Assembly: GCF_009363155.1 (NCBI RefSeq)
Contig: NZ_CP045302.1
Span: 447,001 to 511,000, forward strand
From: Azotobacter salinestris
Lineage (GTDB): Bacteria; Pseudomonadota; Gammaproteobacteria; Pseudomonadales; Pseudomonadaceae
DNA: 64,000 nucleotides
Reading direction: 5' to 3'
The notes below the pieces were generated by a model. It worked only from the letters and a program-made list of their open reading frames with translations, was not told the origin of the DNA and did not search any database. The translations under genes and the position numbers were made by a program. Positions 38,647 to 47,220 of this stretch are shown piece by piece. Each line of letters starts with the position of its first letter. Positions within the stretch are counted from its first letter, which is position 1.

Positions 38647-38736
38647 GGAAACCCTCCTCGGGAAACATGGCGGAAAGACAGCCGGCAGGAGCAGCCGCCT
38701 CCAGGCGAGCCCCCTTGGCCAGTCTGGGGCGGGCGC

Positions 38737-38752
38737 CTTAATTCAAGCTGAA
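38737..38752 (-). promoter_or_regulatory. BqsR-type box upstream of the bqs-like operon
   Basis: On the minus strand TTCAG-CTTGAA-TTAAG, nine of ten matches to the direct repeat TTAAG-N6-TTAAG known for BqsR in P. aeruginosa. It lies about 90 bases before the leader ATG and 135 before the PepSY ATG, where an auto-activating site would be expected. Confidence 0.6.
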
Positions 38753-38876
38753 CGGCACCTTCCGGTCGCTTTCGCTGAACCATAAGCCGACCCAGGGGGT
38801 AAAATCCACCCTGCGCGCCTGCGGGACGCGCCCCCGAGGCGGAAAGCGTCCAAATCACCTACTCAAGGCACTTTCA

Positions 38877-39233
38877 GTGGAATTATTCAAAGAATTCATA
38901 TTCGAAGCGGCTCACCGCCTCCCCCATGTTCCGGCCGGACACAAGTGCGGCCGTCTGCACGGGCACTCCTTCCGCGTGGCCATCTACATCGAGGGCGAGG
39001 TCGATCCCTACACGGGCTGGATTCGCGACTTCTCCGAGATCAAGGAGATCTTCAAACCGATCTACGAGCGGCTGGACCACAACTACCTGAACGAGATCGA
39101 AGGCCTGGAGAACCCGACCAGCGAGATCCTCGCCAAGTGGATCTGGCAGCAGCTCAAGCCCCTGCTGCCCGAGCTTTCCCGGGTGCGCATCCACGAAACC
39201 TGCACCAGCGGCTGCGAATACCGCGGCGACTGA
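38877..39233 (+). CDS. queD: 6-carboxy-5,6,7,8-tetrahydropterin synthase QueD
   Basis: A 118-residue T-fold enzyme of queuosine and 7-deazaguanine synthesis, converting dihydroneopterin triphosphate to carboxytetrahydropterin. Zinc ligands H13, H28 and H30 lie in FEAAHRLP and RLHGHSF, with the catalytic cysteine C24 in GHKCG; the C-terminal half has the ETCTSGCEY end. GTG start, with AAGG upstream; no other start gives the full N terminus. Its stop abuts that of the convergent transglycosylase gene. Confidence 0.94.
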   Translation: MELFKEFIFEAAHRLPHVPAGHKCGRLHGHSFRVAIYIEGEVDPYTGWIRDFSEIKEIFKPIYERLDHNYLNEIEGLENPTSEILAKWIWQQLKPLLPELSRVRIHETCTSGCEYRGD

Positions 39234-39848
39234 TCAGCCGCCGCTCTGCAGGCGACGGTAGTACTCGAGCACCTTGGGTACATAGCGCTGGGTCTCGGCG
39301 AAGGGCGGGATGGCGCTGCCGCTGCCGATGACCGCTCCCGGGCCGGCGTTGTAGGCGGCCACGGCCAGGCTGAGGTCCTGGTCGAACATCTCCAGCAGGC
39401 GCTTCAGGTAGCGGGCGCCGCCGCGGATATTGGCGGCCGGGTCCCAGACATCCGTCACACCCAGCTCGCGGGCGGTATCCGGCATCAGTTGCATCAGACC
39501 GGCCGCCCCCTTCGGCGAGACGGCCCGCGGATCGTAGTTGGACTCGGCACGGATCACCGCATGCAGCAATGCCTCGGGCAGGCCGTGCTCGGCCGCCGCG
39601 ACGGCCACCAGCGAGGCGTAGGGCAGCGCCCCGACCGGCACCCCGTGCCTCGGCGCAGGAGCGGCGAATACCGGCGGCGGTGCAGGCGGCTCGCGGCGCA
39701 GGCGCACGCTCTTGCGTTCCCGGCGATAGACATTGGTGAGGATGATGCTGCCGTCCGCCGCCACCTCCCTGTAGATATCGCCGTATGCCGGCATCGCCGA
39801 CACCAGCACGGCCCCCATGCCGAGCAGAACCACGGTTACCCGTCCCAT
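39234..39848 (-). CDS. Periplasmic lytic transglycosylase (SLT family)
   Basis: A 204-residue murein-cleaving enzyme. A signal peptide MGRVTVVLLGMGAVLVSAMPAYG is followed by a short DUF4124-like strand region (DIYREVAADGSIILTNVYR) and an SLT domain with catalytic E102 in AVIRAESNYDPRAVS, then GAAGLMQLMPDTA, NIRGGARYL and LAVAAYNAGPGAV. ATG 39848 has a GGGAGAGGG site; longer upstream starts are not preceded by one. It is divergent from gspG-gspF, which may be meaningful because secretion systems often need local wall cutting, but this is inference. Confidence 0.9.
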   Translation of the reverse strand: MGRVTVVLLGMGAVLVSAMPAYGDIYREVAADGSIILTNVYRRERKSVRLRREPPAPPPVFAAPAPRHGVPVGALPYASLVAVAAAEHGLPEALLHAVIRAESNYDPRAVSPKGAAGLMQLMPDTARELGVTDVWDPAANIRGGARYLKRLLEMFDQDLSLAVAAYNAGPGAVIGSGSAIPPFAETQRYVPKVLEYYRRLQSGG

Positions 39849-40221
39849 GCATCCCTCTCCCAATGGCGGCCGCGTCTCCCGGCGGCTCCTGCATCCACCT
39901 GTCAGCAGCCAAGCAAGAATCGTGCAGCCTCGAGAGAATGCCGCCCCCCTCGGTACGCCGGGCTTTTCCGCGGTCCGAAGGGATCGGGGGAGCGTCCATA
40001 TCGGGGAAAAGTGGGTGAAAATCCCCAATTCCCCAGCAGGCCACGGCCAGAGCCCGCGAAAAACGACCTCAGGCGCCTGGCCCGAAGCTTGCTGAACTCC
40101 CGGCGCGCTCCGGCGTTTATCGCCTGTCGACGGCAGCGCCGGGGGCCTCCACTGCGGGAGTGGCCGCCCCAGCGCTGTCGCGGCATCGCCCCTTCTGTCA
40201 CCGGAACCCGAGGTCAGCCAG
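39849..40221. other. Divergent region between transglycosylase and gspG
   Basis: 373 bases without a gene. It must hold both outward promoters. A dyad GGGGAA (40003-40008) / TTCCCC (40029-40034) with an AT-rich centre may be an operator. A GAGG site for gspG is near 40210. Confidence 0.5.
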
Positions 40222-40659
40222 ATGAAACGGATGCATACCCTTGCCCAGGCCCGCCACAGCCCGGGCTTCACCCTGCTGGAACTGCTGGTCGTGCTGGTCG
40301 TGCTCGGCCTGCTGGCCGGCATCGTCGGCCCCAAATACTTCAATCAGCTCGGCCGCTCGGAAACCAAGGTCGCCCGCGCGCAGATCGAGGGCCTGAGCAA
40401 GGCGCTGGACATCTACCGGGTGGAAACCGGCCACTACCCCAGCACCGAGCAGGGACTCAACGCCCTGGTCACGGCGCCCAGCGACGAACCGCGCTGGTCC
40501 GGCCCCTATCTGCAGAAGGCCGTACCGCTGGACCCCTGGGGTCGTGCCTACGTCTACCGCTCGCCGGGCGAGAACGGCGACTACGATCTGCTGACCTTCG
40601 GCAAGGACGGTCAGCCCGGCGGCGAGGGCGAGAACGCGGAAATCACCAGCTGGCAATGA
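40222..40659 (+). CDS. gspG: Type II secretion major pseudopilin GspG
   Basis: A 145-residue pseudopilin. The prepilin peptidase site is G15/F16 in SPGFTLLELLVVLVV with E20 at position +5, then the long hydrophobic helix and the globular domain with YPSTEQGLNAL and the calcium-site region NGDYDLLTFGKDGQPGGEGENAEI. It is followed after 12 bases by gspF. No other Gsp gene is within the window on either side. Confidence 0.93.
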   Translation: MKRMHTLAQARHSPGFTLLELLVVLVVLGLLAGIVGPKYFNQLGRSETKVARAQIEGLSKALDIYRVETGHYPSTEQGLNALVTAPSDEPRWSGPYLQKAVPLDPWGRAYVYRSPGENGDYDLLTFGKDGQPGGEGENAEITSWQ

Positions 40660-40671
40660 CGGGAGCCGGAC

Positions 40672-41862
40672 ATGCGCTTTCAGATCAAGGGCATGCGCAA
40701 GGCCGCGGAAGTGGTGTCGCTGGTCCTCGAGGCGCCGAGCCCGGCCGACGCCCGGCGCCTGGCCGAACACCAGGGCCTGAGGGTGCTCAGCCTGCGCGCC
40801 GAAAGGCGCTGGTCGCCTCTCCACTGGCGGCGCCGCGAAGCCTTCCCGCTGGTACTGTTCAGCCAGGAGCTGACCACCCTGCTGAATGCCGGCCTGGCGC
40901 TGATCGACGCCCTGGAAAGCCTTGCCGAGAAGGAGTCCGACGCCCAGGCGCGCAAGATCCTCTCCGATCTGGTGCGCCTGCTCTACGAGGGCAAGTCCCT
41001 TTCCCAGGCGCTGGGCGAATTCCCTTCGGTCTTCCCGCCGCTCTACGTGGCGCTGGTGCAGTCCAGCGAGAAGACCGGCGCGGTCGGCGACGCCCTGGGC
41101 CGCTATGTGGCCTACCGCATGCGCATGGACGAAGTGCGCCAGAAGATCGTCAGCGCCTCGGTCTATCCGCTCCTGCTGCTGCTGGTCGGCAACGGGGTGC
41201 TGCTGTTTCTGATCGGCTACGTGGTGCCGCGCTTCAGTCTGGTCTTTGAAGGGCTAGGCTCCAACCTGCCCTGGCTGTCGCAGGTACTGCTGAGCGTCGG
41301 GCAGTTCATTCATACCCATCAGAATGCGCTGCTCGGCAGCCTGCTGCCGACCCTGGTCGCCCTCGTCGTCCTGCTGCGCCAGGAGCGGGTCCGCAGAGCT
41401 CTAGGGCGGCTGGTCGAGAAGATCCCGACCATCCGCGAGCGCCTGTTCATCTACGAGATGGCGCGCTTCTACCGCTCCCTGGGCATTCTGCTGCAAGGCG
41501 GCATCCCCATCCTCACCGCCCTGGGCATGGTCCGCGGCCTGCTGGGCTCCGCCTCGCGGGTCCGCCTGGACCGGGCCGCCGGACTCATCCGCGAGGGCCA
41601 CGCCCTGTCCCGCTCGCTGGAGGAGAACCACCTGGCGACCCCGGTCTCCCTGCGCATGCTGCGCGCCGGCGAACAGGCCGGCAACCTCGGCCTCATGATG
41701 GAACGCACCGCGGATTTCTACGATGAGGAAACCGGCCGCTGGATCGATTGGTTCGTGCGGCTGTTCGAACCGCTGCTGATGACTTTCATCGGACTGATCA
41801 TCGGGGTGATCGTGATCCTGATGTACATGCCGATCTTCGAACTGGCCTCGAGCATCCAGTAG
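40672..41862 (+). CDS. gspF: Type II secretion inner-membrane platform protein GspF
   Basis: A 396-residue protein with two T2SSF domains (about 60-185 and 265-390) and three membrane helices (about 160-180, 210-235, 365-388). Marks include FSQELTTLLNAGLALIDALE, SEKTGAVGDAL and RMLRAGEQAGNLGLMMERTADFYDEE. The first cytoplasmic domain is shorter than in canonical GspF. It forms a two-gene unit with gspG; the ATPase, secretin and other pseudopilins must be elsewhere. Confidence 0.92.
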   Translation: MRFQIKGMRKAAEVVSLVLEAPSPADARRLAEHQGLRVLSLRAERRWSPLHWRRREAFPLVLFSQELTTLLNAGLALIDALESLAEKESDAQARKILSDLVRLLYEGKSLSQALGEFPSVFPPLYVALVQSSEKTGAVGDALGRYVAYRMRMDEVRQKIVSASVYPLLLLLVGNGVLLFLIGYVVPRFSLVFEGLGSNLPWLSQVLLSVGQFIHTHQNALLGSLLPTLVALVVLLRQERVRRALGRLVEKIPTIRERLFIYEMARFYRSLGILLQGGIPILTALGMVRGLLGSASRVRLDRAAGLIREGHALSRSLEENHLATPVSLRMLRAGEQAGNLGLMMERTADFYDEETGRWIDWFVRLFEPLLMTFIGLIIGVIVILMYMPIFELASSIQ

Positions 41863-41901
41863 CTTCGGGAGCGAGCGCCTCACGGCCTCTTCCACCGCCC
41901 C

Positions 41902-41932
41902 CTGGTGACCCCGTTCGGCACGGGATCACCAG
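41902..41932. terminator. Hairpin between convergent gspF and GGDEF-EAL gene
   Basis: CTGGTGA-C-CCCGT-TCGGC-ACGGG-A-TCACCAG. The right arm includes the stop codon of the minus-strand gene. No T-run. Likely serves both convergent transcripts. Confidence 0.6.
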
Positions 41933-44421
41933 CTGCTCACGGAGAACTCGTGCAACGTGGGCAGGAACTCCGAGGCCGGCAACGGCTTGCAGAACAGGTA
42001 ACCCTGCCCCGAATCGCAGCCCAGCGCCTCCAGAAGCTGGCGCTGCTCCTCGGTCTCGATCCCCTCGGCTATGGTCTGCATGTCCAGATCCTTGGCCAGA
42101 CCGATGATGGCCTGGACGATGGTCCGATCGCTGCTGGTGGCCGAGATGGCCTGGATGAAGGAGCGGTCGATCTTCAGCTTGTGCACCTGCAGTTTCTTCA
42201 GGTAGCTGAGCGACGAATAACCCGTTCCGAAGTCGTCGATGGACAGCTTCACGCCTCGGGAGCGCAAGCTGCGCACGATCTCGATGACCTGCTCGGGATT
42301 TTCCATCGCCACGCTTTCGGTCAGCTCCAGCTCGAGCGACCATGGCGGCAACTGGCTTTCGGCGAGCGCCGTATCGATCTTTTCCAGCAGGGCGGCATCG
42401 CGGAACTGGGCCATGGAGATATTGACCGCGATGCTCATATCCCCCGGCAAGCCCGCATCCAGCCAATGCCTCATCTGCTGCGTGGCCTTCTGCAGGACCA
42501 GATCGCCGATCTTGATGATCTGGCCACTGATCTCGGCGATCGGGATGAACTCGGCAGGACTGATGAAGCCCAGCTCGGGATGGCACCATCTCACCAGCGC
42601 CTCGGCCCCCTCCAGCCGCCTGCCCGTTATGTCGAACTGCGGCTGGTAATAGACGTCCAGCTGTCCCCACTGGATCGCCTCGCGCAGCGCTCCCTCCAGC
42701 AGCAGGGAGCGGGCCGTACAGGCCTGCATTTCCCCCGTGAAGAACGCATAGTGGCTGCGGCGCTCGTGCTTCGCCCGATACATGGCGATGTCGGCATGGC
42801 TGGACAGGGTTTCCAGATCCCGCCCATCCTGGGGAAACAGGCAGATGCCCATCGATGCGGCGACATGCAGCGTATATTGCCCCACCTGGATGGGCACCTC
42901 GATGGACCTTTTTATGCATTCGGCCATTTGTCCGGCCGCGTGCACATCCGCCTCGGGGAGCAGGAACATGAACTCGTCCCCGCCCTGACGGGACACTATG
43001 TCCCTTGGGCGCAGAACCTTTTCCAGACGAGAAGCGAGTTCGATCAGCAATGCATCGCCGACCTTGTGGCCGAGCGAGTCGTTGACGTTCTTGAAGTTGT
43101 CGAGATCCATGAAGATCAGCGCCAGAGGCTGCTGATTCTTCTCGCAGCGCGTCGCCTCGAAATCGAAGCGGGTATTGAACAGCGTACGGTTCGGAAGCCC
43201 GGTGAGCGCATCGAAATGCGCCATCTGCTCGATTTTGGATTGACTTCTGGCCTGCTCCGTCACATCCCGGATCAAAATGACGAAATGACTTTTCTCTTCA
43301 GGCCACTGGGCGAGCAGCGAGGCCGAAACCTCGAAGACCAGTCCTTCCGTGCCGTTGCCGATCTGGAACTTGAAGCCTGAGCCCTGCCCCTTGCCTTCCG
43401 CGGCCCGCATCGCCCGTATCAGGCACTCGAGGGCCTGGGGCGGAAGCAGGTCCTGAAGGTATTCGCCTGCCTTCGGATCCTTCGTCCCGAATAGTTTCTC
43501 ATTCGTCGGAACATGGGTGCTGAGCAGCAGACCATCGAGACGGGCCTCGAGAATGATATCCGGCAGTGCCTCCATGAGGACTTCGACATGCTGTCTCGAA
43601 TCTTCCAGCGACTTGTAGGGCGCCAGTATCGACTCCACGAAGATAGCCCTGTAGAGGATCAGATAAGCAATGATCTTGTAGATATGCCCGGACAGGTTGT
43701 ACACGTCCGTGACACTGCTGTAGACCACGAAAAACATTGTGCTCATCACCATGACCAGCAGCGAGCAGAGCAGAAGACCTGTCTCGAGCCCCATATCCCG
43801 GTGCCTTCTCATCGACAGCAAGGCCATGCTGGTGCAGTAGAGAATAGCGATCGTGTATTCCGTCCTCTGCTTGAACGGGGTCAGGCCAACCCCCTCCTGA
43901 TAAGTATCCGGAACGATTTCCGGAAACAGGAACAGGACCAGATGGGCAAGAGCTATGACGAACAGCGTGATGAACAGGGCTCTGTATCTATCCGCATTGG
44001 TGGAGCCGGAAGGAGTGGAGGCCACCAGCCTCCAGGGCATGCAGGCAATGATCAGAATGCCCAGCGCCGTCAGGCAGCGCGCCAGTAGCCAGAAGCTGAT
44101 CGCCTTCTCCGGAGAATTCGGGCCGAGAAAATCGGGCATTCCCTTGTAGGACAGCATGTGCGAGAAGTCGGAAATCGCCACTGCCAGGAACGTACAGGAA
44201 ACGATCAGGATGGCGCGATTCCCGTGCATCCTGAACGTATGCCAGCCCACGGCAAAGATCAGCACGCTCACCATGATGGAAGCGGTTTCCACTATCTGAT
44301 GCAGCGTCAGAAAGTGCTGTATCGGCGGCAGCGAATCGCCCAGTAAATAAATCAGCAGCCAACCACCCAGCAGCAGCGACATCCACAGCCAGCGATTGCC
44401 AAAGGATTTACTTTTCTGCAT
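41926..44421 (-). CDS. MASE3-PAS-GGDEF-EAL cyclic-di-GMP protein
   Basis: An 831-residue membrane protein. Six to eight helices in the first 265 residues match a MASE3 sensor (FSHMLSYKGMPDFLGPNSPEKAISFWL, then YNLSGHIYKIIAYLILYRAIF). A PAS-like part spans about 275-390, GGDEF about 400-565 with RQGGDEF near 480 and an RxxD inhibitory site five residues before it, and EAL about 575-825 with AEALVRW, DDFGTGYSS and EGIET. Both catalytic signatures look intact, so it may make and break c-di-GMP. The start is uncertain: TTG 44445 and several GTGs are in frame, none with a good ribosome-binding site; ATG 44421 was chosen. Confidence 0.88.
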   Translation of the reverse strand: MQKSKSFGNRWLWMSLLLGGWLLIYLLGDSLPPIQHFLTLHQIVETASIMVSVLIFAVGWHTFRMHGNRAILIVSCTFLAVAISDFSHMLSYKGMPDFLGPNSPEKAISFWLLARCLTALGILIIACMPWRLVASTPSGSTNADRYRALFITLFVIALAHLVLFLFPEIVPDTYQEGVGLTPFKQRTEYTIAILYCTSMALLSMRRHRDMGLETGLLLCSLLVMVMSTMFFVVYSSVTDVYNLSGHIYKIIAYLILYRAIFVESILAPYKSLEDSRQHVEVLMEALPDIILEARLDGLLLSTHVPTNEKLFGTKDPKAGEYLQDLLPPQALECLIRAMRAAEGKGQGSGFKFQIGNGTEGLVFEVSASLLAQWPEEKSHFVILIRDVTEQARSQSKIEQMAHFDALTGLPNRTLFNTRFDFEATRCEKNQQPLALIFMDLDNFKNVNDSLGHKVGDALLIELASRLEKVLRPRDIVSRQGGDEFMFLLPEADVHAAGQMAECIKRSIEVPIQVGQYTLHVAASMGICLFPQDGRDLETLSSHADIAMYRAKHERRSHYAFFTGEMQACTARSLLLEGALREAIQWGQLDVYYQPQFDITGRRLEGAEALVRWCHPELGFISPAEFIPIAEISGQIIKIGDLVLQKATQQMRHWLDAGLPGDMSIAVNISMAQFRDAALLEKIDTALAESQLPPWSLELELTESVAMENPEQVIEIVRSLRSRGVKLSIDDFGTGYSSLSYLKKLQVHKLKIDRSFIQAISATSSDRTIVQAIIGLAKDLDMQTIAEGIETEEQRQLLEALGCDSGQGYLFCKPLPASEFLPTLHEFSVSSW

Positions 44422-44445
44422 GTCAGGCACCACCACTCGAGACAA

Positions 44446-45262
44446 GCTGCAGCCGAATAAAACGAGTCCATGTCATCAAGTAGAAACTCATACACTCCAT
44501 GTTCCTGCAGACAGCTTGCCGGCATCGGGTGCGTACTGCGGATGCCGAACCAGGCCATGCCGGCAGGGAACGCATCGAACTCGGAAAAACCGTCTGGATT
44601 CGAGCGCGTATCGGCACGGGCAACTATCCGCTCATCAGCTCAGGGCTCGCTCTGCCTCCGACATGCCTGCGGCATCGGTCGCCAGCCCTTCAAGGCCTGA
44701 ACGCCGTTGGCCATCAACCGATCCTCCTGTTGTCATTCAAGGAATCGGCTACAGACTGCACCCCGTGCACAACGGGCTTATCCGCGCGGGCGGCTTGCTT
44801 CCTGCTCCAGCCTGGCCGCAGAGGGCGCCGGATGCCGTGCGCGGCAGCAGTATCCGGGTAGGAGAAAAGGAGCGAAACGGCAAGCCTGGCCATAGGCACA
44901 ATCAGTCCGTGATCAGGGCGGTACCACTGTAACCGTATCGTCTTGCAACGAGAGACGCGAACAAGCAGCCCATGGATAGCCTGTTTGCCTGATTGGAGGC
45001 CTCAAGTTTGAAGGCGCGGAGCCGATAGGGGGTGCCGGACCGCAGGGAATGCCGGAACAGTCGAGCCGTCCGGCAAGACGCCCCTATGCCATGCCCCCGA
45101 CGCCGAAGGACGAACCGGCAGCTCGCCAAGCGCTTGCCCTGTCGCAGCAGCGGATTGCCTGAAGCGCCCTTGCGAGAGGAGGCGGATAAGGCCCCCCTTG
45201 CGTCCTGCGCGTCGAACCGGCCCCCACACGCCTCAGCGAGCGCTTGGAGGCCGGACTGCCCG
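44446..45262. other. Gene-free region of about 820 bases
   Basis: No reading frame here has family features or a good ribosome-binding site. The part next to 44445 should hold the promoter of the GGDEF-EAL gene. The rest has ordinary GC content and no repeat that I recognise. It may be decayed coding DNA, or hold a small RNA not visible to me. Confidence 0.4.
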
Positions 45263-45841
45263 CTATGATCGGCCCGGATGCAGCAGGCGCTCGAGACGCC
45301 CCAGGGCAGCGGGACGGCCATTGAGCCAGGGGGCCAGCAGGCGTGTGATGAGCGGGATGAAGAGGAAGACCATCAGGGGCGTCATCATCAGGGTACTGAG
45401 CAGTATCCGCGGGAAGAGCGGCAACGAGCCCAGCGAATCGCCGAACAGCCACTGGAATGCCAGGGACACGGGAAAGAACGCCAGCCAGATCGCCGTGGCC
45501 TGCTTCCAGCGCGGCGGAGCATTGCCTGCGGCATCGTGGAACCAGCTGCCCAGCCCGGTGGCACGGTGCTCGTGGGGAGCGTCGAAGAGGCCCTGCCCGC
45601 GAGCCAGCCAGGCATGCCGGGAGGCGGAATGCTCCCAGGCGGCCAGGGTGGACTCGTCGCGGAAGCGGAAGACGATCTGGTACTCGTCGTCGCCGGGCGG
45701 CGGTGCCAGCACACCGGATCCCAGAAAGCCATCGAAGTCGGCGGCCAGGCGGCGTCCTTCGTCGAGCCAGGCGCTGAAGGCCCGGTAGCGTCCGCGAGCC
45801 ACGCGGCGCGCCACCATGAGGGTGACGGGGTCGTTAGACAT
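45263..45841 (-). CDS. Membrane-anchored ABM-type (antibiotic biosynthesis monooxygenase-like) protein
   Basis: A 192-residue protein. Residues about 5-95 form a ferredoxin-like dimeric barrel of the ABM family (VTLMVARRVARGRYRAFSAWLDEG, then YQIVFRFRDESTLAAWEHSASRHAWL). Two membrane helices follow (about 120-138, IWLAFFPVSLAFQWLFG, and about 146-168, LLSTLMMTPLMVFLFIPLITRL). The ATG has AAGGAG upstream. Fused ABM plus two helices is a recurring bacterial layout with no proved function; haem or quinone chemistry is sometimes guessed. Divergent from the SRAP gene. Confidence 0.8.
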   Translation of the reverse strand: MSNDPVTLMVARRVARGRYRAFSAWLDEGRRLAADFDGFLGSGVLAPPPGDDEYQIVFRFRDESTLAAWEHSASRHAWLARGQGLFDAPHEHRATGLGSWFHDAAGNAPPRWKQATAIWLAFFPVSLAFQWLFGDSLGSLPLFPRILLSTLMMTPLMVFLFIPLITRLLAPWLNGRPAALGRLERLLHPGRS

Positions 45842-46096
45842 CCTGTATCTCCTTTTCAGTGTCCGGCTACCCGGGTAGGGCCTGCCGAAGAAACGGGGAG
45901 TCTGGGTAAAACCCTCCGAAAGGCAGGTCAAAACTACTCCATCCGGCAGCAAGGAACCAACCCCCGAATGCAGCGGGAAACCGCTCCTGGCTCGGGCTGC
46001 CGGACGACCGCCCTGCTTCCTTGGACAGGCTTTCTGGCCGCACTCGCAAAGGCTGGCAATACTTCGAAACAGACGGACCATGCAACGGAGGCCGGC

Positions 46097-46810
46097 ATGT
46101 GCGGCAGATTCGTGCAGTACCGGGCGGCGATCGACTACCTGCAGGCACTGCACAGCGAGGCGCCGCTGGCGGCCGGCATCGAGCCCGTGCCGATCGCTCG
46201 CTACAACGTGGCTCCGCATACGCGGGTGCTGCTGATCCATGTGGATGCCGACGGGCTGCGCATGGAGCCCGTTCCCTGGGGTTACGCGCCAGCCTGGGCC
46301 CAGGGGCCGCGGGCACGACCACCAGCGATCAATGCCCGGGTGGAAACGCTGGCGAGCAGCCGCTTCTGGCGGGAAGCCTGGAAATCCGGACGCGCCCTGA
46401 TACCGGCCGATGGCTGGTACGAATGGCAGCAGGAGGCAGCCGGCACGGGGCGCAAGCAGCCCTTCTTCTTTCGCCTGAAGAGCGGCGAGCCACTGTTCTT
46501 CCCGGCCATCGGCCGGTTTCCGCGCGCAGGCGCAGCAGTGCGCGAAGGAGACGGCTTCGCCCTGATCACCCGGCCCAGCAAGGGACGGATGGGCGAGATC
46601 CACGACCGCCAGCCGCTGGTCCTGTCGCCCGAGACGGCCCGCGCCTGGATCGATCAGCAACAGACGCCGGCCCAGGCCGAGGAAATCGCCCTGCACCGGG
46701 GACTGCCATCAGAGGCGTTCGAGTGGTATCCGGTCGGACTGGCCGTGGGGAACGTGCACAACGAGGGGAGCGGACTGATTCAGCCTGTGGGACCGGCGAA
46801 TGCAGGCTGA
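46097..46810 (+). CDS. yedK: SOS response-associated peptidase YedK/HMCES family (SRAP)
   Basis: A 237-residue SRAP protein that forms a stable thiazolidine crosslink with abasic sites in single-stranded DNA and so shields them. The catalytic C2 follows the initiator Met (MCGRF). Active-site partners are N79 and R81 in NARVET, E109 in YEW and H169 in EIHDRQP (commonly IHNRMP in the family, so two changes here). CGGAGG precedes the ATG; a longer in-frame reading from 45278 crosses another gene and is rejected. Confidence 0.93.
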   Translation: MCGRFVQYRAAIDYLQALHSEAPLAAGIEPVPIARYNVAPHTRVLLIHVDADGLRMEPVPWGYAPAWAQGPRARPPAINARVETLASSRFWREAWKSGRALIPADGWYEWQQEAAGTGRKQPFFFRLKSGEPLFFPAIGRFPRAGAAVREGDGFALITRPSKGRMGEIHDRQPLVLSPETARAWIDQQQTPAQAEEIALHRGLPSEAFEWYPVGLAVGNVHNEGSGLIQPVGPANAG

Positions 46811-46998
46811 GACAGGCTCGGAATGCCACAGCGCTGGGCAGGCCAGCTCAAAAACTGGCAAGATCGCGCCCCTCATGCCCCTTCGTCTGCCTGCAGGCCG
46901 ACAGCTCGGGCCAAGCAAGATCCGGAGTCGAACTCCGCCTTGACGACCAGAGCCAAGGCATTCCTCCTCCAGCCGCTTGATTAGCAAGGACACCCCCT

Positions 46999-47220
46999 AT
47001 GGATACCCTTTGGATTAGCGTCGCAGTGATCGCCGCCATGGCAGTCGTGGCAGTAGCGATTCGCCTCGCGCTGAAGCCGCGTCGATTCAAACCCAGAGGC
47101 GACGCCTATTGGAAAGCAAAAGCCAGAGCCATCCAGAAGAGGCATACGGGACAAGTCATTTCGGGCAGCGTGCCTTTGGCCAAGAATCGTGCAAGTTCCA
47201 GAGCGAAGAATGATCGCTAA
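46999..47220 (+). CDS. Small single-helix membrane protein, unknown
   Basis: A 73-residue frame with AAGGA upstream. A hydrophobic N-terminal helix (about 4-24, LWISVAVIAAMAVVAVAIRLAL) is followed by a strongly basic tail (KPRRFKPRGDAYWKAKARAIQKRH...). The N-out, basic-in layout and good ribosome-binding site make it believable, yet I recognise no family. Confidence 0.6.
   Translation: MDTLWISVAVIAAMAVVAVAIRLALKPRRFKPRGDAYWKAKARAIQKRHTGQVISGSVPLAKNRASSRAKNDR

Noticed and set aside
46920..46940. CGGAGT-CGA-ACTCCG resembling a tRNA T-arm
   Set aside because: Loop is too short, no acceptor, anticodon or D-arm could be folded around it on either strand, and no CCA end.
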